Below are positions 49,973 through 57,703 of a DNA stretch of 60,385 nt, piece by piece. The notes below the pieces were generated by a model. The model saw only the letters and a program-made list of their open reading frames with translations. It was not told the DNA's origin and did not search any database. The stretch's first letter is position 1; the number at the start of each line of letters is the position of its first letter. The stretch comes from Bacteroidales bacterium KHT7. GTDB taxonomy: Bacteria; Bacteroidota; Bacteroidia; Bacteroidales; Bacteroidaceae. The position numbers and the translations under genes were made by a program. Location: contig FNBQ01000023.1 in the NCBI GenBank assembly GCA_900102385.1, positions 1 through 60,385 on the forward strand, read 5' to 3'.

Positions 49973-51796
49973 ATGAAAGAGAGACTTCTGTATCTGTGTA
50001 AGTACTACATTCTGCTTCTGTGCATCTTCTGCATAGAGAAGCCGTTGTTTATGGCTATCGACAAGCCCGACGATGCCAGTCTGTCAGCAGGCGACTATCT
50101 GCAAGTTATGCTGAACGGTCTGAAACTCGACAGCACGGTGGCTGGATATCTCATCGTCATTCCGCTGATAGTTATCATCGCCTCGGCTTGGACAAGCCTC
50201 AGACTGCGCAAGATTCTGAAGTGGTACTACATTTTTACGGCGATAATAATGGCATCGGCATTCGCAGCCGACCTCGCGCTCTACCCTTTCTGGAACTTCA
50301 AACTCGATGCCACAATTTTCTTCTACATCGATTCTCCGAAGAATGCGGCAGCAAGTGTTTCCGCGCTATTCATCATTGGCTACATAGCCGTTGCCGCAGC
50401 CTTGATTTGGACATTCTGGCGTATGCAATGCCTCGTTACACCCGAAGAGATAAAGCCTATCGGCACAACTAAGAATAAAATCGCATGTTTCTCGGTCGGA
50501 ATACTCCTTATCGTTCCGTTGTTCATAACAATTCGCGGCGGAATAAGCGAATCGACATCTAATGTTGGTCGCGTTTATTTTTCGGAATACGAATATCTGA
50601 ATCATTCTGCCGTGAACCCGATTTTCAGTTTTCTGGCATCGCTCGGCAAGAACGAGGATTTTGCTTCGCAGTTCGATTTTCTGCCTGAAGATGAGAGAAA
50701 GCAGACGTTCGACAGCCTCTTTGCCACCCTGCCAAGCGAGCAGGACACGGTTCTGGCAACCAGCCGACCAGATGTGATGATAATCATAATGGAGGGATTC
50801 GGCTCGTACATGGTCGATAAACTCGGCGGATTCGAGGGCGTTGCACCAAATCTGTGCCGTCTTGCCGACGAGGGCATCTGGTTCAGCAACTGCTATGCCA
50901 GCAGCTTCCGTACCGACCGCGGCGTCGTTGCCACGCTGAGCGGATATCTGGCTCAGCCCACAACATCGATAATGAAGATGCCCGAGAAATGCGGACATCT
51001 GCCGTCGATAGCCAAGTCGCTGAAGGCTGAAGGCTACACAACACACTTCCTCTACGGCGGAGACATCAACTTTACAAACATGCAGGGCTATCTTCATTCT
51101 ACGGGATATCAGAACATAACATCGGACAAGGATTTCAGTCTATCCGAGCAGCACAGCAACGCTTGGGGCGTCCAAGACGAGTTTACATGCAACCGCGCTT
51201 TCGACGAGATTAGCAAGCTGAAATCGCCTTGGCTATACACATACCTCACGCTGAGCAGCCACGAACCTTTCGAAGTTCCTTTCAAAGCCTTCGACAACAA
51301 CGTTCTTAACTCGTTTGCATACACCGACCATTGTCTGGGCAAACTGATAGAAAGGCTGAAACAGACAAAGGCTTGGGACAACATGCTCGTCGTTCTGATT
51401 CCTGACCATAACATCCGTTTCTGGGGAGACAAGGGAAGCACAGAGATGGGCGTTCCCGACTTCCATCACATTCCAATGATTTGGACTGGCGGAGCGGTTA
51501 AAAAGCACATGACCATGGAGAAAATCGTAGCGCAGACCGACCTTGCCGCAACAGTTCTTGCACAGATGAACATCCGTCACGACGATTTCACGTTCAGCCG
51601 TAACATCTTCAGCAAGGGTTACAACAACGATTTTGCATTCGGTTCGTACAACAACGCCTTTGTGTTCAGAGACAGCACCGGCTGCACCATCTTCGACAAC
51701 AATGCCAACAAAAGCATTTACGGAGCAGATGCCGACCGAGAGAAGAAAGGAAAAGCAATTCTGCAAACGCTTTACGACGATTTGGCAGATAGATAA
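49973..51796 (+). CDS. LtaS/sulfatase-fold membrane phosphoglycerol or phosphoethanolamine transferase
   Basis: A 607-residue protein with five N-terminal transmembrane segments (about residues 8-25, 49-70, 82-100, 117-150, 170-188) and a periplasmic alkaline-phosphatase-superfamily domain from about 255. Motifs: VMIIIMEGFGSYM (first metal Glu), the nucleophile region SFRTDRGVVATLSGY, HEPFEVPF, and LIPDHNIRFWGDKGS (second metal cluster). In the LtaS-like family a Thr accepts a phosphoglycerol or phosphoethanolamine group from a lipid donor. In a Gram-negative cell the acceptor is probably an envelope glycan, LPS or lipid. It follows the ABC exporter by 6 bp and ends at a strong terminator. 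Confidence 0.92.
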   Translation: MKERLLYLCKYYILLLCIFCIEKPLFMAIDKPDDASLSAGDYLQVMLNGLKLDSTVAGYLIVIPLIVIIASAWTSLRLRKILKWYYIFTAIIMASAFAADLALYPFWNFKLDATIFFYIDSPKNAAASVSALFIIGYIAVAAALIWTFWRMQCLVTPEEIKPIGTTKNKIACFSVGILLIVPLFITIRGGISESTSNVGRVYFSEYEYLNHSAVNPIFSFLASLGKNEDFASQFDFLPEDERKQTFDSLFATLPSEQDTVLATSRPDVMIIIMEGFGSYMVDKLGGFEGVAPNLCRLADEGIWFSNCYASSFRTDRGVVATLSGYLAQPTTSIMKMPEKCGHLPSIAKSLKAEGYTTHFLYGGDINFTNMQGYLHSTGYQNITSDKDFSLSEQHSNAWGVQDEFTCNRAFDEISKLKSPWLYTYLTLSSHEPFEVPFKAFDNNVLNSFAYTDHCLGKLIERLKQTKAWDNMLVVLIPDHNIRFWGDKGSTEMGVPDFHHIPMIWTGGAVKKHMTMEKIVAQTDLAATVLAQMNIRHDDFTFSRNIFSKGYNNDFAFGSYNNAFVFRDSTGCTIFDNNANKSIYGADADREKKGKAILQTLYDDLADR

Positions 51797-51800
51797 CACA

Positions 51801-51842
51801 AAAGAATCCCCAAAGACTTTGGCTTGTCTTTGGGGATTCTTT
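51801..51842 (+). terminator. Terminator after the LtaS-type gene
   Basis: A 17-bp perfect stem (51801-51817 with 51826-51842, core AATCCCCAAAGAC), loop 8 bases; one of the strongest hairpins in the window. Confidence 0.92.
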
Positions 51843-51968
51843 CTATTTCTGTGTCATTACTCTTTCAACTAAGATTTTTCAACTCACAATCTACATTGAA
51901 TCAATCTCGACTTTAAATCTACCTTGGCATGATTTTTCTACTCTCAATTTTCTCTTTCTAAAAAGCAT

Positions 51969-51989
51969 TTTCAACTTTCAACCCTCAAC
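51969..51989 (+). repeat. 7-bp TTTCAAC tandem repeat
   Basis: TTTCAAC twice followed by CCTCAAC, directly preceding the 11-bp array by 8 bp. It parallels 10092-10112. Confidence 0.8.
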
Positions 51990-51997
51990 TTAGAATC

Positions 51998-52107
51998 GCC
52001 CGTAGCTACCCCGTTCCTACCTCGTAACTTGAACGTACCTTGAACGAACCCTCCGGCTTACCTGCCCGTACCTTACCCGTATCTCGAAGCTATGTTGAAG
52101 CAACCTT
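51998..52107 (+). repeat. 10-unit array of mosaic 11-bp repeats
   Basis: The 110 bp divide exactly into ten 11-mers without indels. Non-adjacent examples: GCCCGTAGCTA (51998), CCTCGTAACTT (52020), CCGGCTTACCT (52053), GAAGCAACCTT (52097). Heads, middles and CTT/CTA tails come from much the same small set as the array at 10151-10314, and CCCCGTTCCTA is shared exactly, but the order is different. An eleventh degenerate unit may follow at 52108-52118. Confidence 0.88.
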
Positions 52108-52312
52108 GACACTATTTTTCTGGTTTCTACAAGAAACACAGTCAACTGTCTCTGTTTCAACTCCCCCATCTTCATTTTTGTCAAAAAAAGAAAATTCGCG
52201 GGCAAACGACTGCTTTTTCTCAATTTTGTATAGCCATATTTTTTAAATTCAACGAAAAACATAACCATAATTATAAATCAGCAAAACAAATCGAAAAAAA
52301 AGCTAAAAAAAT

Positions 52313-52344
52313 TTTGTTATTTCATATATATATATATATATTTG
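52313..52344 (+). promoter_or_regulatory. Promoter with (AT)8 spacer, likely phase-variable
   Basis: TTTG at 52313-52316 and TATATTTG at 52337-52344 are exactly 20 bp apart, the optimum for Bacteroidota. Most of the spacer and the TATA of the -7 box itself form an uninterrupted alternating AT tract (52324-52340, 17 bases). Adding or losing one AT unit would change the spacing by 2 bp while restoring the same -7 box, the classical layout for on/off switching by strand slippage. It serves the peptide and surface-lipoprotein genes. Confidence 0.85.
52324..52340. repeat. (AT)8 dinucleotide tract inside a promoter
   Basis: Seventeen bases of strict AT alternation between C at 52323 and the TTTG at 52341-52344. 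It is the longest simple dinucleotide repeat I see in the window. Confidence 0.95.
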
Positions 52345-52533
52345 CCTCAATATTATATGGAAAATATCTGTTTTACAGACTTTTTAATCACATATTAAGA
52401 AAAAAGTCCAGAGATGAAGGAGGGCATGACATAAGATTTTGAAGATTGCATTTTCAGCAGCTTAAAACCAGAGTCAGAACCTAGAATAATAAGATGAAAC
52501 CCACTTTTTATTAACATTTAAACATAAAGTATT

Positions 52534-52692
52534 ATGGAAAAAAAGTTTAACAAGAAGATGTCTTCTGAGAAGACAGTCAAGTCGTACAAGAAACCGACTA
52601 TGAGAGTTGTCAGACTGAAGCATGAAGCCCACTTGCTGGCAGCAAGCGGAGGCGTTGGCATTAACAAAATGGATGCCCCAATTGATTTGTAG
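52534..52692 (+). CDS. 52-residue peptide with GG motif, Prevotella-type KPxMxVV family
   Basis: The gene begins MEKKFNKKMSSEKTVKSYKK and continues with KPTMRVVRLKHEAHLLAAS, GG and a 12-residue tail VGINKMDAPIDL. A K-P-x-M-x-V-V-x-L segment followed by a hydrophobic LLAxS/G motif is a pattern I recognise from many short Bacteroidales genes of unknown role. The segment before GG (Leu, Glu, Leu-Leu at regular spacing) recalls double-glycine leader peptides, so the tail could be a released product; this is inference. No C39 peptidase or modification enzyme is encoded nearby. It lies 30 bp upstream of the surface lipoprotein gene under the (AT)8 promoter. It is below the usual length cut-off of gene callers. 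Confidence 0.75.
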   Translation: MEKKFNKKMSSEKTVKSYKKPTMRVVRLKHEAHLLAASGGVGINKMDAPIDL

Positions 52693-52722
52693 TACAACAC
52701 TTAATTTATCAGAAAAAGAACT

Positions 52723-54375
52723 ATGAAGATCAAGAACTTGTTTTGGGCTGCACTGTCGGTAACAGCAGCCTTTACATTCGCCTCATGTAGCAGCGACAAC
52801 GAAGTTACAGAGACAGAAGTACCAGTTGTTCAACAGACAAAACTGGAGATTCCTTATGCCATATCGGTTGGCACCAGTTCTACAACACGCGCCACAGTAG
52901 ATGCAGACAAGAGCACCCTGCGCTTTGCTGCCGGCGACAAGCTTTACGTCACTGGAGAAAACATCAAGGGCGTGCTCAGCTTCGACCCCGAAAGTAAGTA
53001 CATTGGCGAGACTTTTGTTGAAAGCGACAACGTGTTCTCTGGCACACTTGAATACTCGGGTATGGGCACCCCTGACGAAAACCTTGAACTGACTGCTACG
53101 CTTGTAAGCGCACAGCAGAACGAAGGAACAGAGATTAGTGTAGATGCAGCAGGAGCAGTAACCGTTAACTATCCTACAACACTCTGCACAAGTCTTAACG
53201 AGGCAGTACAGAAGTACAGCAAACTTACAGCAGCATTCCCACTCGGTGCTTATCCTGTAAACAGTAATCACACAATAATGCTGACACAGCAGACAGCCTT
53301 CCTCGACTTTGTAATTACTTTCGAGGACGGAACTACTTCAGGCACTACCCTTTCTGCAAAAGTTAAGAATGGCTCAAACAACTATACAGCCGACGTAACA
53401 ACCACTACCGAAAACAGTAAAGTGGTGGCAAAGTTTGTATTGCCTGTTGCCGGCGGCACAGTATTGAGCGGTGCTACTGTTCAGATGGGCAGCAAGGATG
53501 CTTTTGACATAACAAATGCCACACTTGCAGGCAACAGAGTATATAACATTAAGAGAAAGTATTCCGATCCTGATGATTTAGGAAGCTCTGACTATAACGC
53601 CTACATTGTCCTGCCACTAACATTAAAGGCTACTTCTGATGGAACTATTAAGATTTCATATCCGCAAGTGGGCATGAAATATTCTAAGAACGGTGGTACA
53701 AAAGTTTCTGCTACCACAAACGATGATATAGAGATTTCAGTTGTTGCAGGCGATAAGGTACAGGTATACGGCAACGGAACATCTATCACGCACTACTATG
53801 ATGCATCTACTACAAAATACACAAATATTGCAGGCGGTACAGCTACTTGCAAGGTTTACGGTAATGTTATGAGTTTGGTAGACGAGGCCGACTTTGCGAC
53901 AAATACCACATTACCGGCTACATACACATTCAATAGATTATTCCACAGTAATACAACGCTGACAGACGCAAGCTACTTAGTTCTGCCTGCTACAACCCTC
54001 GTTAACTATAGTTATGGTAGAATGTTTGAAGGCTGCACAAGTCTGACTACTGCACCAGTACTGCCAGCTACCACACTTGCAGAACGCTGTTACAACAAGA
54101 TGTTCCTGGGTTGCACAAGCCTGACAAAAGCGCCAATTTTACCAGCAGAAACTCTTGCAAAAGGTTGCTATAATAGTATGTTCCTTGATTGCACAAACCT
54201 AAATTCAGTAACTTGTCTGGCAACGAAAATAAATGCATCAAGTTGCACTACTGACTGGCTCAGCGGCGTAGCAGCAACAGGTACATTTACCAAAGCTGCC
54301 AGCATGACAAGTTGGAGTTCTGGTGCCAGCGGTATTCCTTCAGGCTGGACTGTTGCTGATTATGTAGCGCCTTAA
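52723..54375 (+). CDS. Fimbrillin-like surface lipoprotein with BspA-type MFxGCTSL repeats
   Basis: A 550-residue lipoprotein with signal MKIKNLFWAALSVTAAFTFA and lipid-anchor Cys22 followed by acidic residues. Residues about 35-290 form a fimbrillin/Mfa-like beta domain (RFAAGDKLYVTG, AAFPLGAYPVNSNHTI). About 290-390 is a second beta domain. The last third has three 26-residue repeats of the form LPATTLxxxxYxxMFxGCTSL with conserved Cys, and ends GTFTKAASMTSWSS, then IPSGWTV. The repeats belong to the cysteine- and leucine-containing BspA-like surface repeats of Bacteroidota, often linked to adhesion. It is co-transcribed with the upstream 52-residue gene under a promoter with an AT spacer. 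Confidence 0.85.
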   Translation: MKIKNLFWAALSVTAAFTFASCSSDNEVTETEVPVVQQTKLEIPYAISVGTSSTTRATVDADKSTLRFAAGDKLYVTGENIKGVLSFDPESKYIGETFVESDNVFSGTLEYSGMGTPDENLELTATLVSAQQNEGTEISVDAAGAVTVNYPTTLCTSLNEAVQKYSKLTAAFPLGAYPVNSNHTIMLTQQTAFLDFVITFEDGTTSGTTLSAKVKNGSNNYTADVTTTTENSKVVAKFVLPVAGGTVLSGATVQMGSKDAFDITNATLAGNRVYNIKRKYSDPDDLGSSDYNAYIVLPLTLKATSDGTIKISYPQVGMKYSKNGGTKVSATTNDDIEISVVAGDKVQVYGNGTSITHYYDASTTKYTNIAGGTATCKVYGNVMSLVDEADFATNTTLPATYTFNRLFHSNTTLTDASYLVLPATTLVNYSYGRMFEGCTSLTTAPVLPATTLAERCYNKMFLGCTSLTKAPILPAETLAKGCYNSMFLDCTNLNSVTCLATKINASSCTTDWLSGVAATGTFTKAASMTSWSSGASGIPSGWTVADYVAP

Positions 54376-54455
54376 CCCTCTCGCAATTGCGAGAAACGAG
54401 TTACATACTCAAAAGTTATAGCAACAGAATATTACTGGTGTTATAATATAAAAAT

Positions 54456-54496
54456 AACTCTCTGAAGTCCTTACAGGCAAAGGATTTCAGAGAGTT
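54456..54496. terminator. Terminator after the surface lipoprotein
   Basis: A 17-bp stem with one G-T position (54456-54472 with 54480-54496, AACTCTCTGAA against TTCAGAGAGTT), then T-rich. It can also serve the minus-strand gene ending at 54527. A separate perfect palindrome CTCGCAATTGCGAG lies at 54382-54395. Confidence 0.88.
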
Positions 54497-54526
54497 TTAT
54501 TTTGTATCAGTCCCCCAAAAAAGTTT

Positions 54527-55663
54527 CTACTGCTTCAGCACCTTTTCGTAAACCAGCATCAAATCGGCAGCAAGTTTTTCGTCGGCAAAGTTGTGTGCAT
54601 ATCTGTAGCCAGCCTCAACCATCTGCTGCTGCAACGACCTGTCGTCCCAAATTCTTATCAGATTCTTAGCAAGGGCGCGGTCGTCATCGGGCGCAACATA
54701 AACCGAATCAGAACCTCCAGCCTCTTCCAGACACGAGCCAGTACAAGCCACAACAGGCACTCCGCTGTTAAGAGCCTCGAGCAGCGGAATACCAAACCCC
54801 TCGATACGCGACGGATAACAGAACACCGTTGCCATCTGATAAACTGCCGGCAGATGGTCGAAAGGCACACCGTGAATCATCTGCATACGCTCTTCCAAGC
54901 CCTCGCTCCGCAGATATTTCTCAACCTCGGCGACATACGATGTACGCTTGCCAACAGCCACAACCCTTATATGGTCGGGCATCAACTTGAGAGCCTTGGC
55001 AAGAAGCATCAGATTCTTTCGCTCCTCAATGCTGCCAACGTACAAAATGTACTGATGCGGCAGCGAGTATGTCTTGCGCACTTCGCGGAGTTTGCTTTCG
55101 GGCTCGCGCTGCGCAAAAGCCTTGTCGCATCCCTGATAAACCACGGTTATCTTCTCCGACGGAATATCGTAAAACTGCATAATCTCGCGCTTTGTATACT
55201 CACTCACAGCGATTATGTGGTCGGCATTAAGGCACGAATGGCGATATTTGTAGTTGTACAGAAAACGGTCTATCGCGCTATAATACTGCGGACAATGCAA
55301 GAATATAAGGTCATGAACGGTAACGATGCTCTTTACCGATTTAGCCTTTCTAATATTAAGCGGAAGTTCGTTGCTCAGACCGTGGAAAATCTGCGCACCA
55401 CTCTTCTGCACGCACGACGTTATGCCGAAGGTTCGCCACAACGAGCGGAACATCTTTCCGAAAACCGACTTGGGATAGCGGATTTCGAACTTTTCATTGT
55501 CCTTGTAAACCCCAAGGCACGAAGCCTTCTTAGGATTTGGAGCGTAAAGAAGGAATTTATTGTATGGCGTATGCTGCGAAAGAATATCGAGCACAAAACG
55601 GCTGTAGTTTCCAAGCCCCGTGCGATTTTGTGCAGCGCGCTTGGCATCGAATGCTATTATCAT
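54527..55663 (-). CDS. Glycosyltransferase family 4
   Basis: A 378-residue GT-B enzyme. The N-terminus MIIAFDAKRAAQNRTGLGNYS has the Gly-rich acceptor-side loop; the C-terminal domain has HQYILYVGSIEERKNL (about 210-225) and the E-x7-E donor motif in PSRIEGFGIPLLEALNSGVPV (near 295-315). Retaining, nucleotide-sugar dependent. The likely role is LPS core/O-antigen or capsule assembly with the neighbouring transferases. It is the only gene of its transcript, with a -7 box at 55685-55692, and faces a plus-strand transferase at 55849. Confidence 0.93.
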   Translation of the reverse strand: MIIAFDAKRAAQNRTGLGNYSRFVLDILSQHTPYNKFLLYAPNPKKASCLGVYKDNEKFEIRYPKSVFGKMFRSLWRTFGITSCVQKSGAQIFHGLSNELPLNIRKAKSVKSIVTVHDLIFLHCPQYYSAIDRFLYNYKYRHSCLNADHIIAVSEYTKREIMQFYDIPSEKITVVYQGCDKAFAQREPESKLREVRKTYSLPHQYILYVGSIEERKNLMLLAKALKLMPDHIRVVAVGKRTSYVAEVEKYLRSEGLEERMQMIHGVPFDHLPAVYQMATVFCYPSRIEGFGIPLLEALNSGVPVVACTGSCLEEAGGSDSVYVAPDDDRALAKNLIRIWDDRSLQQQMVEAGYRYAHNFADEKLAADLMLVYEKVLKQ

Positions 55664-55684
55664 TTACGGATTTTATATTTAATG

Positions 55685-55692
55685 CAAAGATA
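55685..55692 (-). promoter_or_regulatory. -7 box of the 54527-55663 transferase
   Basis: The minus strand reads TATCTTTG (plus CAAAGATA), 22 bp before the ATG at 55663. Confidence 0.5.
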
Positions 55693-55811
55693 CAACTATT
55701 TAATGTAGTTTTATGCTGAATTTTTGATTTAATTTGACAAAGACAAACATCACATTTCGACAAACCAGCAAAGTTTAAATAGCGATATAGCCTTTTCTTA
55801 AAAGAAAATAT

Positions 55812-55819
55812 TACCTTTG
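55812..55819 (+). promoter_or_regulatory. -7 box of the 55849 transferase
   Basis: TACCTTTG matches TAnnTTTG, 29 bp before the ATG. No clear -33 element. Confidence 0.5.
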
Positions 55820-55848
55820 CATACCGTTAAACCAATCAGAACAAGAAA

Positions 55849-56997
55849 ATGAAATCATCCAAAGAAATAGAGCCGAACCTTAGAGTTCTTACTGATTACC
55901 AAGCATTTCACATTCAAAGATTCGGCGGTATAACTCGCTATTTCTTTGAGATTATATCAAGAATGACGGATGTCTCTGCCAAGATTTCGATAGCATTTTC
56001 TATGAATCAGTATATCAGAACCTTTGCAAAGGCTGAACATACGCATATCAATGCCAGAGTATTCAAGATAGCCGAAGGTCTATTCAGAAAACTTAACAGA
56101 CAAAGCAGCATTGCCGAGATAAGAAAAGGAAATTTCGACATCTTTCACCCATCATATTACGACCCTTACTTCGTAAAATATCTCGACGGAAAGCCATTCG
56201 TGCTGACAATACACGACATGACTCACGAGGTGCTGCCCGAATACTTCTCGCCCAACGACCCTATCTATGCCAACAAAAGGCTCTTGGCTGAAAAGGCTAC
56301 AAGAATAATCGCCATAAGCAAATGTACCAAACAAGACATCATCAAGATTTATGGCATTAACGAAAGCAAGATTGATGTAATTTATCACGGCATAGCACCA
56401 ATGAAGGCGGTAGAAGACAACCGTTTGCAACTGCCCGACAAATACATTCTGTACGTTGGCGAGCGAAGAAGATACAAGAACTTCATCACCCTTGTCGAGG
56501 CTTTTGAACAGATTTCAAAAATACGCCCAGACATCAACCTTGTGCTTACAGGCAGAAAACTGTCGAAAGAAGAGAAAACCTTGTTCGCACAGAAGAACAT
56601 CAGCAACAAAGTCTTTGTATTCAGCAGCATAGACGACAACACACTGGCACTTCTGTACCGCAAGGCTGAGATGTTTGTATATCCTTCTCTATACGAGGGA
56701 TTTGGCATTCCTATTCTCGAAGCATTCTCAAACCAATGTCCTGTGGTTCTGAGCAAGGCAAGTTGCTTTCCTGAGGTTGCCGGCGATGCCGCCGAATATT
56801 TTGAGGCAACAAACGTCGGGGCACTCATTCAGTCGATAACAAGAATTCTTGAGGACAAGTTGTACAGAAACGAACTTGTGGCAAAGGGCAACGAGCGTCT
56901 TAAACTGTTTACTTGGGAGAATACGGCCAAAGAAACGGTGAAGACCTACAAGAAAGCAATAGAAGAGTTCGGAAATAAGCCTTTACTTACCACGTAG
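55849..56997 (+). CDS. Glycosyltransferase family 4/1
   Basis: A 382-residue GT-B enzyme related to its neighbour. The N-terminal half has FGGITRYFFEIISRM (about 26-40). The C-terminal half has DKYILYVGERRRYKNF and the donor motif PSLYEGFGIPILEAFSNQCPV (near 283-303). It is lower in G+C than the genes around 45-50 kb by eye. It likely adds a sugar to LPS or capsule. Its last 15 bp overlap the end of the convergent family 2 gene (56983-56997). Confidence 0.92.
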   Translation: MKSSKEIEPNLRVLTDYQAFHIQRFGGITRYFFEIISRMTDVSAKISIAFSMNQYIRTFAKAEHTHINARVFKIAEGLFRKLNRQSSIAEIRKGNFDIFHPSYYDPYFVKYLDGKPFVLTIHDMTHEVLPEYFSPNDPIYANKRLLAEKATRIIAISKCTKQDIIKIYGINESKIDVIYHGIAPMKAVEDNRLQLPDKYILYVGERRRYKNFITLVEAFEQISKIRPDINLVLTGRKLSKEEKTLFAQKNISNKVFVFSSIDDNTLALLYRKAEMFVYPSLYEGFGIPILEAFSNQCPVVLSKASCFPEVAGDAAEYFEATNVGALIQSITRILEDKLYRNELVAKGNERLKLFTWENTAKETVKTYKKAIEEFGNKPLLTT

Positions 56998-57702
56998 GCG
57001 GCACATAAGATAGGTAAAATACAACCGCGGCAACAGACGAACCTTGTCGATTAAGCCGTCAACCTCGCATATCACAGTCATATTCTCCCACAATCCTGCC
57101 GAGCGGTTGGTGTTCGACACACCCGAGGTGTCGAATATAGCAACTGGCATGTCAAGTTTAAGAAAACTGTTTCCGTTCAGGAAGAGTTGCTTAGACTGCT
57201 TGAAATCAGCCGACATTCGGTATCTTATGTCAAACGGGAACATCTTCAGGCACTCTGTCTTTACAAAAACCGCCTGATGACAATAGAACATCTTGTGGCA
57301 GTTGCGCGGAGTAAGAGCCTGCTTCAGCGTTCCATTCTTCAGAATGTCTCCGTATATGACATCTGCCAAGTTCTTGCCCGACGAAAAGACATCAGAAACG
57401 ACCGTAGGCGACGCGAAGCAATCGCCGGCATTCATAAAGATGCAATAATCGCCTGAAGCCATTCTTATACCTTTGTTCATGGCATCGTAGATTCCACCGT
57501 CAGGCTCGCTCACGAACTTTATGTTACGTCCGTCGTATTTCTCCAGATAGTCGGCTGTTCCATCGGACGATGCGCCATCGACAATCAAATATTCGATATT
57601 CTCATAATTCTGAGATTCAACGCTTTGCATAGTCTTCTTCAACAACGGCAACGCATTGAATGTTACAGTAACGACGGATATAATAGGATTGCTGTTTTGC
57701 AT
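56983..57702 (-). CDS. Glycosyltransferase family 2
   Basis: A 239-residue GT-A enzyme. Landmarks: ISVVTVTFNALPLLKKTM (about 9-26), EYLIVDGASSDGT (about 43-55), and the D-x-D equivalent GDYCIFMNAGDC near 89-100. It is of the small WcaA-like group that adds one sugar per cycle. It is preceded 1 bp upstream by the GT90-like gene on the same strand, so the two are co-transcribed; its stop overlaps the tail of the opposite-strand transferase. Confidence 0.92.
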   Translation of the reverse strand: MQNSNPIISVVTVTFNALPLLKKTMQSVESQNYENIEYLIVDGASSDGTADYLEKYDGRNIKFVSEPDGGIYDAMNKGIRMASGDYCIFMNAGDCFASPTVVSDVFSSGKNLADVIYGDILKNGTLKQALTPRNCHKMFYCHQAVFVKTECLKMFPFDIRYRMSADFKQSKQLFLNGNSFLKLDMPVAIFDTSGVSNTNRSAGLWENMTVICEVDGLIDKVRLLPRLYFTYLMCRLRGK

Positions 57703-57703
57703 T

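Larger units (their letters stand above)
51797..52533. other. 737-bp regulatory and repeat-rich gap
   Basis: Contents from left to right: the terminator at 51801-51842, a 7-bp TTTCAAC repeat (51969-51989), a ten-unit 11-bp array (51998-52107), an AT-rich stretch, the promoter with an (AT)8 spacer (52313-52344) and a leader of about 180 bases before the peptide gene. In the leader GACTTTTT (52378-52385) can pair with AAAAAGTC (52401-52408), and a six-codon frame MKEGMT begins at 52414. I see no further gene. Confidence 0.75.

Noticed and set aside
52017-52268. Minus-strand frame of 83 codons over the second array
   Set aside because: Follows from the repeat composition, lacks a ribosome site and would cross regulatory DNA.
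54593-55708. 371-codon plus-strand frame opposite the family 4 glycosyltransferase
   Set aside because: Shadow of a well-supported gene; composition (Arg, His, Cys rich) unlike the neighbours.
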